Shown here piece by piece: positions 11,201 to 25,682 of a stretch of 64,000 nucleotides of DNA. The first letter of the stretch is position 1; every line of letters starts with the position of its first letter. Position numbers and translations under genes: made by a program. The notes under the pieces are model-generated. The model ran no database searches. It had not been told where the DNA came from and was given only the letters and a program-made list of their open reading frames with translations. The stretch comes from Mycteria americana (lineage: Eukaryota > Chordata > Aves > Ciconiiformes > Ciconiidae). Where the stretch lies: positions 28,766,501 through 28,830,500 of the forward strand of contig NC_134368.1 in NCBI RefSeq assembly GCF_035582795.1. The letters are read 5' to 3'.

Positions 11201-14200
11201 GCCATACCAGTGGTGTGATCCTGCAAAAAGCTAAAGATTTCTTGAGAATTTCTGAGCATCCCAAAGAGCTTGGTTCAGGACATGAGTCACTCCTAGAGGG
11301 AACCCAACGTTGCCCTCTCGTTACCAAGTGTACTAAATTGGGTTTTCCACCTCCAGTAGGAAGTGTATTTTTGAATATCATTACTTGAACAAAGACAGCA
11401 TTAGCAAGTCAAATGATTTTGCATAAGCACTTCTTTTTTAAAGGCGGCCACAAAATGATGCTTTTTATACAATTTAGCGGTTTTTTAATTCGTTCAAAGT
11501 GAATCAAAGTGAATTCTAAAATTCTATTCAGAATTAATTTCAATTATTCTAAGACTTGTAAAATTTTGTTAGTAGAAAAAGGGCTCAGAAATATTCCTTC
11601 AGCAATAGACTAATTAGGCCACCATGTAATTCTGATCTTTGTTCACACATTTTAAAGGTGTAAACATCATTGTATGGCAAAACTGTACCTCTGTTCCCCA
11701 TCTGTTCAGTTATACAATAAAGTCTATAAAAATTGGTGCACATAACATCCATTATGAGGTCTTAAAATTAACTTTTATAGTGAATAAACATGGGCAATGA
11801 TAACAGTATTTTTGCAGCAGATTCTTATATGTCACTCATGAAATATTAGCTTAACTGGGAGACTACTTGTGAAGGAAGATTTTTTTTATTTTTATCAGCT
11901 CCAAATCTTTAAACATAATCTAGAATATAGCATTTTATATTGCTGAACATGTTAAAAATTAAGAATTAATCTTGGCTGAAAAACATAAAGGGATATGTAT
12001 TCCATGTTGAATTCCCAATACGATCATGATTTAAGGGATTGTGTTGATTTAGAAAAAAACTCTGAAAAATAAATAATTCCATTTTTTATAAGAATTACTT
12101 TCCTTCCAGAAATATGCTTCATTTACATGTTATATTACTTCTTTGTATTTTATCTCATTGTTTAAATTTTTTTACATATTTTACCAAAGTAATTATCAGT
12201 TACAATTTATAATAGCAACTACTAACTAAAAACTACTTGGTCTTTAATGACGCTAAATTAAATATGTCATAATTATAACTGTAAAACATAACCCTATAAA
12301 ACTTGAAGTTACTATAAAAATCATAATTGAAATATTGAAAGAAAAATACAAAATTTATTTATTATTTACATTCCTTTTTAAATTTAAGAATGACAAATGT
12401 CAGTATTTTGATCTTTCTTTCCGTTCCAGAAAAACGTTATGTTTTAAAATCATAAACTTCATATGGAGTGGAATTTTAATGTACTGACCACCTCCACTGA
12501 AGTCCAATAAAAGCCACAGCCACAGATTCCCATGGTAGACTATTCCTCTGTGTAACAAAGTGAATAGCTGGGAAGAAGAGAAAAAGACGACTGAAATGGA
12601 AAAAGAAAAAGCAGCTATCATAGAAAAGTAAGAGAAACAGAAGACAAAGGGAAGCAATCCAACCCCCCATGTGCTTCTAATACACAATTCTCTTGTAACA
12701 CCTGGGAATTTCCTACCAGCCTTAGCCATCTAACTGCCCACAAGCTCCCCTGTTCCACCAAACGTCTCAGCTTGCTTTCTCCCTAATTACAGGCTGGAAT
12801 CTGAAAACTGTAGTTTAATAACCATATAGATCGGGTTGGAGCTGTAACTGGGTGAACCAGATGAAAAGTGTGATGGGAATTAAAGAATATGACCAAAGGA
12901 TTCACAGGAGCTGTTGTTTTCTCCCACTCTCTCTCCGACCATAACACACCCCAATTTTTCACTCTGAAAGAAGGACAGTGCACACTGTGCAATTCCAAAC
13001 TCAAACCACTTCATCTCAAGGTGCCAGTGTGGTTGCTAAGTAGCAGCAATGTAGTTTATCTGCCACATCACTCACATGCCTCGTGAACACATGGAAAGCA
13101 GTTAAGGTTATCATAAATCTTACGTTTCCCATGTATTAAGATATGTATTAAGGTAATGAATGAATGAATTAAAAGAATGAATTAAAAATGCTCTGAGAAA
13201 TTTTAGGTAGTATGTTAAAAGAAAAAAATTAAAAAGCTCATAAAAACATTTATATACAGACAAATTAAAATGGATGGTCAAAAAAACACGTAAGCATACC
13301 GCAAGCAGGTACTGCCTAGAGTATGAGAATAATTAAGAAGGCAAAACAAATCTCGAAACTCAATGGCAAGGTTTAACGGGAAGGTTCAAGATGCTGTCTG
13401 AACCTAAAAGGTATCATCCCAGGTGGAAACTTAGCCTAAACAAAGGTAACAGAAAACAGCATAAGGTGTGAGAAGTGCAATGAAGATAGATTCAAAAGGC
13501 CAGAAGAAAACTCAGTGTGAGATTTTTAAAAGCTCTCAATAGCAGTCTAACTTTAGACTAAATAAAAACAGAATTGTATCCACTGGAGGTTAGTAAGTCA
13601 TGGTTAAATAGTTGGAAATTTCATCAGGGTAAGACTAGGAAGCCAAAGATGAAAAAAGAGAGAGAAAGGCAAATGCTAAACATGTCTAAGAAGCAAGAAA
13701 CTTTCAAAAGGAGGAATGGGTCTTTTGGACCTCAGAGGAAGAAGCAAGCAAGGAATGCAAGGGCAGAGCTGAGAAGCCAAATGACTTCACATTGGACTGC
13801 ATCAGTTCAGACTAGACTTATCCTAGATATACTCTTTCGAGTTATAAAAATGTTGTCAAAAGATGAAATGTCGGAGCCAACTGATTAACTGAGTAGGAGA
13901 GTAACTAGCTCTAGGTAGGTTAAAAAAAAAAAAAAGTGAATGAAGTTGCTGAGCTGCTATCAAAAGTATGCAGTCTTTTTTTAAAGTGGGCTGTTGGAAG
14001 ACTGAAGAGTAATACAGGCATTAGGAATAACCCTGGGAATTACAACACAAGAAGTCGTCTTTAGCTAAACAGTTAAAAATATCACCAGATGTAAAACATC
14101 TCTTCTGACACAATTGTACAGTTCCTGCTATAGAATACCTATGGGGATGAACCCTTCTAAATGTGTATGTGTATGTTTGTGTGTGTGCACACAGTGATAA

Positions 14201-14750
14201 TTTCAAGTCTGTAAGAACTCAGCAGCTCTGTTGCCAACTCCAGCAGTCCTTACCCATTCCAGCTATGGCTGCCTGAACCACAGTCGTCTTCTGCGTGGTG
14301 TTGTAATGAGAAAGGTATTGATTTGCCTGTATCTGGGCTGAGAAAATAGGTTTGTCATATAGAGTTGACTATTCATAGAAAACTACTCATTTGTAAATGT
14401 GCACTCTTCTGTGATATTTTAAATCGTCTATTTCTAAGCTGATTTTTGTGAACTTGTCAAATTGGAACTGCTTTCAGCTCTGTTAGTAAAACCACTCAGT
14501 TTTTTAGTTCATTCCCTGCTGCTTCTTAGCGTAACTCTCTTCCTCTTGGAGGGTATGTATGGTGGTTCCAATTAAATGGGACTACCCTAAATATTTTTCA
14601 CCCACTCTTGAAACATGTTTTTTGTTTTGTTTTTTTTTCAGCACAGTAGTTATGAAAACGTTAAACAAAAAGTAACAATTTGCTTGATTCTATTTTTAAA
14701 AAAGAGAGGAGATAACGATAGCCAAGAAAATGTACCAGATGGTTCTTTTA
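8209..14750. other. Non-coding DNA, no gene seen
   Basis: No supported gene. It holds poly-A runs at 8340-8354, 8495-8510 and 13922-13935 and a GT-rich stretch at 14160-14193. The part at 11.4-12.4 kb is strongly A+T-rich. A purine-rich stretch near 13.57-13.89 kb leaves a 104-codon plus-strand frame of Lys/Arg-rich low-complexity protein with no recognisable domain. It may be intergenic DNA beyond the 3' end of the minus-strand gene. Confidence 0.55.
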
Positions 14751-14770
14751 ATAAATACATTAAAGTCTCT

Positions 14771-15584
14771 TTTATTTTTCTCCAATTTTAGCGACTAACA
14801 TAACAGAAACTTTCAGACCATCAAACCAGTTTTCACAATCTGCCATAAGTTTGCATTTCACAGAAATAATCCTGACAAGCACTAATAGATGAACGTTGTT
14901 GGAGCAATAATAAAACAGTATAAGGCATATTTACACCATCTTTACATACAGAACACTGTACACACAAAAAAATCACAGATCCAGAACAAAGTAAATTCAA
15001 TCCCTTAGACATTTTATGTTTATAGGCTTGGTATCAAACAAATAATTCTCCAAGCAACAGACAACCTCTTGTTCTTGTGTGATTTATTTGTAACATTGTG
15101 CTCATGCAAAATAGGTATTTGCTTTATTGCATTAACATTGAAAGAACGCTGGGAATTAGTTCTGAAACCAGTTCAATTGAATTTTAAACCCTGTTTCTCT
15201 TCATCCATAGCAAGTCTGAGTCATTTTTATTGGTGACATAAAACGAGGTGTTAACTGATGATTGAGATTTTTATTTGGTAAGTTCCAAAACAATAATGAA
15301 GCTCAACTGACTACAGTTCGAAAACCATCTTTCCTGACCATGCATATTTTTCTTTGCTATTATGAGGTGGTTTAGATGAGACGCCTTTTGTATTTTTTAA
15401 GTTTCTATCTTTTTATATATATTTTTAAAGAAACCATGTACTATCCAACATCCACTGTTCACAGAAAGAAATAAGCAGCAGGAATAGCTCTGGTGGCAGT
15501 TGGCCAGAAGGAGGACATCGGTAAGTTAGTGGCAACTTAATAAACATCAAATGCCCCAGAGATATGTCATGAAAGAGTTGATTA
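14771..15584 (-). other. Probable 3' untranslated region of the minus-strand gene
   Basis: This follows the stop codon of the terminal exon on the minus strand and is A+T-rich with no open frame, as vertebrate 3' UTRs usually are. Minus-strand AATAAA signals (TTTATT on plus) occur at 15270-15275, 15226-15231, 15123-15128, 15083-15088 and 14771-14776, so several polyadenylation sites are possible. The left boundary given here is simply the most distal signal in this group. Transcript evidence would be needed to choose among them. Confidence 0.5.
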
Positions 15585-16512
<928 letters not shown>

Positions 16513-16593
16513 CTTCCCAGAACAGTCTACCGATATTATGCTCTGCAGATGTCAACTCCGCAGAAGCCCCGGACAGAAAAAGGAGTATTAATC
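16513..16593 (-). CDS. Candidate 81-nt penultimate exon of the same gene
   Basis: The exon lies between an acceptor (CTCTCTGTTATTCTAG, AG at 16595-16594) and the GTGAGT donor. It is 81 nt, phase 1 at both ends, so including or skipping it leaves the frame intact. It would encode two bases of a split codon, then 26 residues (LILLFLSGASAE, then a more polar part ending GRLFWE), then one base. A second acceptor, CATCTGCAG (AG at 16544-16543), would give a 30-nt version, also phase 1 at both ends, that drops the hydrophobic half. The frame stays open upstream of the first acceptor only to a GTG near 16618, with stops just beyond, so this is not a separate signal-peptide gene starting at an ATG. 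The exon is plausible but unproven. Confidence 0.5.
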
Positions 16594-19500
16594 CTAGAAT
16601 AACAGAGAGATCGCTCACTACTGACAGAGTCTTTAGGCTTTTTTTTTTTTTTATCCTATAGTGATTTCACTGCACTTCTTACTGTCAGTTATTATCCCAG
16701 GCTTGCCTCAGTGCAAGCTCAGGATTCAGTTGTACACCTCTTACTGCACAAGCTGGCAGGGAAAAGGGGGTTGTGAAGTTATGGGTAAAGAGGCACTCTG
16801 CAGCAGCTGGGAGAGCCATCTGATGGCCTTTCAGCAGGCACTGCTCAGCGCTTCGTGCGCCTGCAAATCGGGTCTAGGCTGTTTGTTATTCTCTCCAGAT
16901 ACCACTTTTGCTTTGAAGTCTTAAGCAGAATATGAATGTGAAAATTAGGTGGTAGCCGCTAAATCTGTACAAGCATTTTCATTTCTGAAGGCTTATTTCA
17001 AAACTCCAGCTGTGAAGTGAAATGATGCTATGCTGGCATCATATAAACGTCACAATCTTAATTTAGGACACTATCTAAAGCTCACAGAAATATCTGCAGA
17101 GTTCAAGAGGCATTGGATCAGACCAAAGGGAAAGATTTCAAAGATGTTTCAACATCTAAATGAAAATGAAGATTGGGAGTTCAGTGGCAGTTGTATGTCT
17201 GCTATGAATCCTGAGAGTCCAAACAGTTTAGGTATCTAAATATCTTAGGAAAACTAGGTTATCGTTACAGTTTACTGAAAACACCACCAGCATTGGTTAA
17301 CCGCCTTGGCCAGTACCAAAACTCAGGGTATGACAGCTCAACCTTGACTTACTGGGACAGAGTGGCAAGGAGATTTTTGAGTCACTTAGTATTCTGTTTT
17401 TCAGAATTAGAAATTAGAAATATAATTACAATTATAAAGAATGCAGGAGCAATATGAACACTCTAGGATCTTTTTGACAGTGCAGTTTATGATTCAAAGG
17501 AATCTAAGAAGACTGCAATATTTTCTATGAGACACAGGGGAAAACCAAAACAAAACACAAAAGGAAATAAATAATAAACTAACAACAGCAGCATTTAACA
17601 ACCTGCTTTGCTTTTGTTTTAGCCAGCATCCCAGGATGAAGTGTCATATTTCTGTAGTCCACCTAGAGAAACCCATGAATAAACAAGATCCAAAGAAGAG
17701 TGATAACAATCCATCAGGACTTGTACTTGCATTATTCAGAGGGAAAAACACAAGTGATTTTCTACTTCATTATATTCATCCCAAATATTTAGCGCATGGC
17801 TGCAGCGATTTCCTTCCTCTTTCTCCTCCAGAAATATGTTCACCTTCTTAAATAGATTTACATGCCTGCCTTCTATTGTTGTATCTGGCATTTCATTTCA
17901 TACCTCAAACCACTGTATGAATATGCTAAATCGAGAGTCAGCTGGCTTTATGGAATTATTCTGGCTTTGCAGCATGTGATTTTAAAACTGAGTAGTTAAT
18001 CAGATAGTGATTTCAGTACTGTTACTCTGATTTTCAGTAACATGATTAACATCGTATCTAATCTAGTTTACAATCTTAGCTTCTTCAAATGTAACAACGC
18101 ACTCAATGACTAAGAAACAAAAGTTTTCTGTTAGCAACACCCTGTAGTCTTCAACTCTGCCTTTCCTGCCCAGTTCTTTGCTGTAACTTCATAAATCAAG
18201 ATATTATTTCTAATTGGTCTATTTATACTTACTTCTTTATTGGTACTCTTTGCTTCTCAAGGGCTCAAACCTGCAATGTACTAAGAATCTATTTCAAAAA
18301 AGCACTGAAATACACCTTCAAGAATATAAAAAATTCCATTTCCTGCTACAAGATTATTCAGGAGCCTGACAATAGGCAGGTATTTAAATGCTTTTTTGGA
18401 TCAGAGCCCTGAGGTTCATTACCTTACAGCACTGAGCTCTGTATGCTTCACTGAATTGCCTAAATTCAAGATAACTTTAATCCAAACACAGGTTTCTCCC
18501 ACACCTCTCCTTTTAAAAATTAACAAATCCTCCCTCACAAAGAATTCTTTATATGCTCCTGCACTTCTTTCTCAATAGTGTGTTATTAACAGAAGCAACA
18601 GTTCTGCTAGAAGGGAGTTTTTTTCTCACAATATTTTCCACCTGCTGAAACCCAAAAGAATTTATAAATACATAAGAAAGGATTCTCAAAAGATATTTGT
18701 TTAATTTTCAACATCAGGGATTATCAGATAAAGTTAGCTACATCTCTAATGCAGAAAACATCTCCTTATTGCCCTCTATGCTGGCACACTCATTTGTGGC
18801 CGGGATCGTGTGATGGGATGCTGTCTCCACTGTACCTTCTCAGCCCTTCCAGGATAACACCAAAGACCTTCAAATAGCTCAGTCTACCTGAAACTATTTA
18901 TTTTCCGGGAGTGCAGAATAGTTCTTAAAGACTCAGAGAAAGTACACTTGCTCCAACATGCACGTAACACTAAAAAACTTCACTGATTTACAATCTGTCC
19001 CTCCTGCTTCTGCTCTTTCTAGGATCTCCCACCTGCTACTGGTTCTCCAACTTCTCCTCCAGGCAGTTCCAGTAGACACTGAACTTCCCACTTCTTCTTT
19101 TTCCTTTATTGCTCTTATATGGCTTCCTTTCCCTCAGAAAGTTAGAACGTGAGCTTGCCCTTTACCTGGGCTTACTCACCACCTCTACCACGGTGGCTAC
19201 TGGACTCCCGTCTGGTAGACTTGAGAGAATATCTCTCTCAAACACATTTCTCTGATCAGTAAGGTCTATCACATTCACTTCGACTGTATTTATCCCTCAT
19301 CTATGTTGCTCTCTGCGCACATTTTAGCCAACATATACTGGCAGAATTGACTGACAAAATAATCACTTGCAAACAATTACTAGAAAATATTGATGGGAAA
19401 TGAACTAGAAACTTATAAACCTAATTCTCTGCAGTGCAAATCTGCTTCTGTCAGTTACGACAATCAAGAAAAGGAACCAGAAGAAGTTCTCTCTGGCTTC

Positions 19501-22500
19501 CCTGTCGAACAATAACTGAGCAACAGAGCTCCAGTCAGGAACAGAACATGACAAGTACAACAGCAAACTATTCACTGGCCAAGAACAATTGGTTGAAAAT
19601 TGTAACCAAGTACTTCTGGAAGTCAAATAAAGCTTAGATAGCTCTAAATTGCTTGTGGATATTCATAAAGTGCAATCTGAATAACTATTTGAAGATTTCT
19701 TTAGCTCTATCTCCTGCAATAGAGAAAAATACCACACTGGAAACACTAAAAGCATAAAATAATTATATTCTGCTTATCTATATTTCCATTTTTCCGTACA
19801 CTTATTTTCTTAAATATTAATACATCAGGCTTAAAATAAAGGAAATCATATTCTAATCCAATTAACCTGACTGCTCCATTCTCCTCTCTCTCTGTAAGTC
19901 AAATGCCCATGTGCAGTGGTAGATTCACGAATAAACTTCTTCCTCACTCAGCTACTTTATTCCTACAGTGTCTCAAAGATCATCTGTTTGTTTATAAATC
20001 AGTTTATTTTTACTGCAGAATGTAAAAGAAGTTGCGAACATATGCATAGATTGCTGAGGTTAGCTATTTTAATAACAACTATATTGACATGAAGAACGGA
20101 AAATCTTAGCTCTGGAGTGCAACAGTTATAGCTGGATGTAAGACATGTAGATAAGAGTTGAAGCTGATATAAAAATAGTCATAAGGAAACAAAACATAAC
20201 CAACATTTTCAATGTGTTCAATATGCAGTACCTCAATCAGGAAGAATGGAATCTGTTAAAGAGAAGTTACCTTTTACTGTTGGTCCAGAAAATATACATG
20301 AAAAAAGTGAAATTATTTGAGTTTTATCAATCCCCTTGCCAGCACTATAAAATTAAGCCTGTTGTTGATTTAAATAAAAAACTAAACCGATTTAAAAAAC
20401 CCAACCAAACAACCCCCAAATCTTGAGTTTTTCTATGATGTAATTTTAGTGAAAACAAAGTTCCTGGAGGTATTTTATCCTCATAATTTTCTGTTTCTTC
20501 AAATGTACTTTTTTAAAAAAAACCCCAGTTCTACTAGATATAGTCTATTGAATTAATCAAATAACCCAATTAAGTGTTCCTTTGAACTGATACAGCTACC
20601 TCTTGCATAAGCCAAAAATTTTTAGCAAATACTTCATATTTATTGAGAACGCATCTTAAAAACATAGCAGCAAAATTGTTAATAAAATTATGATGTAAAA
20701 AAATTCCATGTTTTTAACTGATTTCATAAAAAATGAAGACAGGAGGGCAACAGGGTTTTAAAGTGACTGATTATATTGGAAGGCTCAGAAGCATAATAGC
20801 AACGAGAACAAAAGTTATTTTTATTTGTATCTGTAAAAGAAATGATATCTAATCCAACAATGCCATTCACATTTTTATTCACAATTTTGGCATGCTTGAG
20901 AATATTGGCAGCATGTGATTTGCACATGATTTTGCATGAAATGCAATTTTTTTCACATTGTTTTGCATAGGGAAAAAATCCTTATTTTTATAGGCTACAC
21001 AGGACCTTCAGTCTGGTACACAGCTATCTTAAACGCTTGAACGAACTTTTCTTCTACCTACTATGTCAAAATTACATTATATTCAGAGTGAATATAAGAT
21101 TAATCCTAATGTGTTTTATGATTTAATCTTAAGAATCTAAGAAAAATTAACTATAATTAATATACAATCATAGAAAAAATACTCATCAAATCTCACGTTA
21201 TGATGAACTTATCCATCTTACATTTCTAGGGTTTTTTATTACCTTTCACCAACATTTGAAGTATTACAGTACACTGAATGCTTAGAGAGAAGTCACCTGT
21301 GAAATCTGATGACAGGTTATGGCTACTGTGGGAACATTTTCATTACCAGACTTTTGAGTACTTAATATCACACTTCAATGGTAAATGATTATCTTTTATG
21401 TCTAATTTCACTTTGATTTTATTTTTAAAAAAGATTATTTTTAAGAGCTATAAAAGGATAGCTCTAAACCCCTGACATTTTCTGTGGCTTATTAATGATG
21501 TTTCCAGTTTTAGAAGAAAATCCTGTTCTTAGAGCCCAGCTCAACACATGAATTCATTCCCTGAGATCAGCAGGGGATTCAGCTTGCCTCTTACCACTAG
21601 AGCTGTAGGTTAAAACTAGCTTTATGGCAGGCAAATTTACAAGGGACTTCCTGACCACTGCACACTGTCCTCCTTAATGCACTACAAAATCAAGCTAAAT
21701 CCACTGCTTGGATTTAGCAGTGAGAGTTTATGTAGTTTTTTTAACTCCATACAGTTTGTCAAGGAAACTTTTCTACTTATTTTAGGTATTGCAATTTACA
21801 TCTAACATTGGGAAAGGGGAGAGAGGGAAGGCCATGCCCCACTTAATTTCTATTTTAAGGCTAATATGCAGGCCTACACAGGAATTAAATGGCATGCAGT
21901 CCTCAGCTGCCCCTCTGCCTGTGGATGAATTTTATCCATTATGAACTTCCCAAGCAAACAGTACTAATAACTAAGTATATAATGTGAGAAATATCTAAGT
22001 GCTCTTGACAAGCTCTGCTCTTGACAGCTTGCACTTATGGGAAAAATTGAAGAGCTCAGTGTAGAGATTTCAGTGGAACAAAACTTTGTGTGGGAGTCTT
22101 TATGCTGTGTGGTTTCAAATCACTTCAAGTGAAAAAAAATTATATATATTCAGTTTCCAATTTGGGTCTCATCTGATAAAAAATTTCAAACCACTTTTTG
22201 GATTAAAGGCTTGATCCAAAGAATGCTTAGTATATAATACTGAAGTATTTTTCAGAAAGGAGGATTGAAACTCAACATTTCCTATTTTTCTTCCTCCTTT
22301 CAGATGAGTGACAAATTGCTATGCATAGCCAAATGCTCACACTTTCATGTTCTTTGACCCAACTGAGGCTTGGCTTTAGTCAATGCAAAGTAGAATAGCT
22401 TCAATAAAATGAAGAGAATGTTCCCTTCGCCTTCGATTACTTCAGGGTAACATATTCATTTGGAAGAAGTGAGTTAACTTCCCTCAGGCACAAGAGGGAA

Positions 22501-25500
22501 TTAGTATCTGGGAGGTTTTGATTTATTAATGTGCTAAGCCCTGAACTCTTGGGTAAAAGGCCAGCACTGTTGACATATCAACTTCGGTACTGAGCAAAAC
22601 CTGAATTTTATGTGATTTAAGAAAGCCCAGCAAGTCGGCTTGCAGATGAGACTGCCACAGAGAGGTCTTGTGAATCTCAGCAGGGCTTCCCTGACATGAA
22701 GAATAGCACTTAGGTTATTCACATTTTATCAAAACAGTTTTGCAAATATGCCCTATGCTCTGGCAAAGCTTCAAATTCATATCTACAGGGCATGCAAATT
22801 GGTTTGGCTTCACTAACTAGCTGATTCTGAGCTGTGAGTCTGGGTCCAAAACTGCATTCATTTAAAAAAAAGTTTTAGACTTTAATGTTGACCCCATTCA
22901 AGTCAAAGAAAACACACTCTGTGACCTTAAGGTACAAAAAATTAATTCAAAAATAAAGCCTGTTCATTCTAGTGTGAATGCAAAAAAAGATCTTCGAGGG
23001 AAAGCAATTTAATGGTGAAAGCAGAAAGGGTGAAAAAGTACTTTCTCTTCTTACAGAAAAAAAAAGGAAGTTAGAATTATTTCTATAACTTTTCAGTACT
23101 TTACTCAGAAAGCATATTTCTATGGACATCCCTGGAAAATTCATCTTTAGGTGAAACCAAGCAAAATTATTGCAGATAATACTTTAGCCCCCAAATATTT
23201 GCGCAAGAACATGTGAAAATACTATGTTCTAAAGAAAACCTCACCATAGACTTAATTATCGTCTTTGCTAGAATGTAGAACCTATAATAATAGGATGTTA
23301 AATGAGTCATTGTAAACAAACTAAAGAAATTATGAGAAATTAAAAAAAAAATCATGGCGATTATGACAGATGAAGGCAAAATATACTCCTTGATTATTCT
23401 GAAAGGTTTTACTACATTCAGAATTTAATAGGAAATGCAAATATTCCCATAATTTTTCCTGTCCTCCTGTCCATGAGGCATCTCACATGCTTTGATTCCA
23501 ACACAAAATTTCAAAGTGGGAACTGTACACTGAAGTCTTCTTGGTAATGTTTAGGAGCATTAAGATTTTTAAGAGTGTTTATTTGCTGTTTCATGGATAT
23601 TTCAATAGGAAGAATATGTCTGTGATTGCACTCTTGATGAAGCCTTTTATTTAAATCTCCTTACCTGCCATGGAAAGATAAAAAGACACTGTGTAGAGAT
23701 TGCGGCTGTATTGGGCACAGCTCCCACAGGGGAAATTACCCTTTAATAGTGTTAAGCTCGATGGTGTGTGAATGGTTATGTGGTACTTGAAGTGAATGAA
23801 CCAATTCGTCTTTCAGATTAGGACCACATGCCTGTAAGTGATAAGTGCTTTGTCTCAAAAGAAAAAAAAAGAACACAACAACATAAAAATATTTTTCTGT
23901 CACATTTACTACCACCTGATGTTAAACTAACTTCTAGAAAGGGTACAGTAGAATGAGTTAAATAAATCAATGAGGAAAATTTCTTTGCTTATTTCCAGTC
24001 AGGCTGTATTTTAAGTATTAACATTATTCACAATATAAAAAGACTAATTAATATGCAGAGAGGGAACTATTCTTGTTATTTGGAATGACAGAAGATATAC
24101 AATAAACAATCCTGTGCCCAACTTGAATTCATTAGATACTTCACCCTAATCTTGTTTTGAACAAACAACGAAACCATACTCCTTCCATTTGTTACTCTTC
24201 CAACTGAGTTTTGTGGTAGGCAAAACCACACTTAAATAGGAGAGAACCAGTGAAATTCTGACATGGACAATTTGTTGCATTCCAGTAAAACTAATGCAGA
24301 GTCCACAGCTTTTTATTAAATACATTAATCAGAAAATTTTGAAGTCATTCTGAGAAGTGTCTTTTCTTGGTAGATAAGTTAAAGATAACAGGAAAGACCA
24401 GTAATTTTCACATCCAACTACAGAGTCAAATATTGAAGATGATATTTTTATTTTGTGGAGTTAGAGATGGCTACCGCATTAATGCTACGCTGGAGATACA
24501 AGAAGAAAATTAAATGTTCGGAATAGATAAAATACAAGCTGAATCAACATCAAAAGACTGAACGTCAGGAAACCACCAATACTGCCAATATCCACCTACT
24601 GTGTATGATGCATGACAGATTTTATTCATTTCAGGACTGTATCACTAGGTCAATATTTTGCAGCCAAAGATATCAACCCTCCTGGTTAACCTTGAAGAGA
24701 CCACTGTTTAGCAAACAGATTGCAAGATCTTCTGTAAAATCCCAGAAGCAAAATTTAAAAAGTCTATCCCAGCTAAAGGAATATTGTAAAGTTATCTAAC
24801 AAGTTCCTAGCAGACAACACAAGCTTCCAGAGTCAGCCAGATGCTTCGCAGTTTGTATGTAAGTTATTTGGAGAAATAGGGTTTACTGAAGCAGTACAGA
24901 ATTTTCTTCCTGAAGCAAACTCCGGATAAGTCATTGCATTTTTCAGTGGTGGTCATAAGCTATATTAATCTCCACTAACAGCAGAGTAATAACAATAAAA
25001 TACAAACATTATACTAGTAGCAGCCAGACTGAGCTTGATCTTGAGATTGGAGGGTTTTGGGTATTTTGCAATGAAAGCAATTTGACACAATCATTTTGCA
25101 TGTAGAATGGTTGAATTGTCTCTGCACCTGTAGAAATATTTTTCCCTTGACCTAAATCTGAAAATGTAGGTACTTAAAATAATTTTGATGCTTGAAGGAA
25201 ATCTCGGAAATGAATGCATTGGTATACATGACAAATGAGAACAACTTTCATAAAAAGCATGTCTCTTCCATAACTTCACTTGCTACAGTGAATAGCCCCA
25301 ATTGCTTGTATTTCAGTAACATCTCGGCAACATCTGGTAGATATGCGTGTCATTCATTTCCAAACTGTAAAGTAGCATGCTCAGCTCTGTATGCTAATAT
25401 TATTTGCCTTTTTTTGACTGGTTATTTTTCAGTGGCTATCTGTTAAGAGCTAAAATCTTTTGTTCTGTTGATGAAAAATGCTTATGAGTTGCTTATCAGA

Positions 25501-25598
25501 TGCAATATTTTCCCTTATAGAAAGAGTTAATTGAAATTAAAGTCCACCAAATTATCTTCCAATTATTAATTTGGCATCTGAAAGTTAATAAGACTTAG
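16594..25598. other. Non-coding DNA, no exon identified
   Basis: A+T-rich sequence with short scattered open frames (at most about 87 codons) and no recognisable repeat or motif. A poly-T run lies near 16.64 kb, just upstream of the candidate 81-nt exon. If the minus-strand gene continues to the right, this is intron; that is inference. I did not find another phase-compatible exon by eye, but short exons would be easy to miss. Confidence 0.5.
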
Positions 25599-25682
25599 TG
25601 ATATTCTCAGTGAATATTCTCAGTGAATATTCTCAGTGAATATTCACTATTCTTAGTGAATATCTAGAGTGATATTCTCAAT
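25599..25682. repeat. 13-bp tandem repeat, about six imperfect units
   Basis: Units based on TGAATATTCTCAG start at 25599 (12 bp), 25611, 25624, 25637 (20 bp, carrying an internal insertion), 25657 and 25670. The two central units are identical. It is a short minisatellite with no coding frame. Confidence 0.85.

Noticed and set aside
13574..13888. A 104-codon Lys/Arg-rich plus frame.
   Set aside because: Purine-rich low-complexity DNA gives such frames by chance. No domain or splice context. It might overlap an old LINE, but I could not support that.
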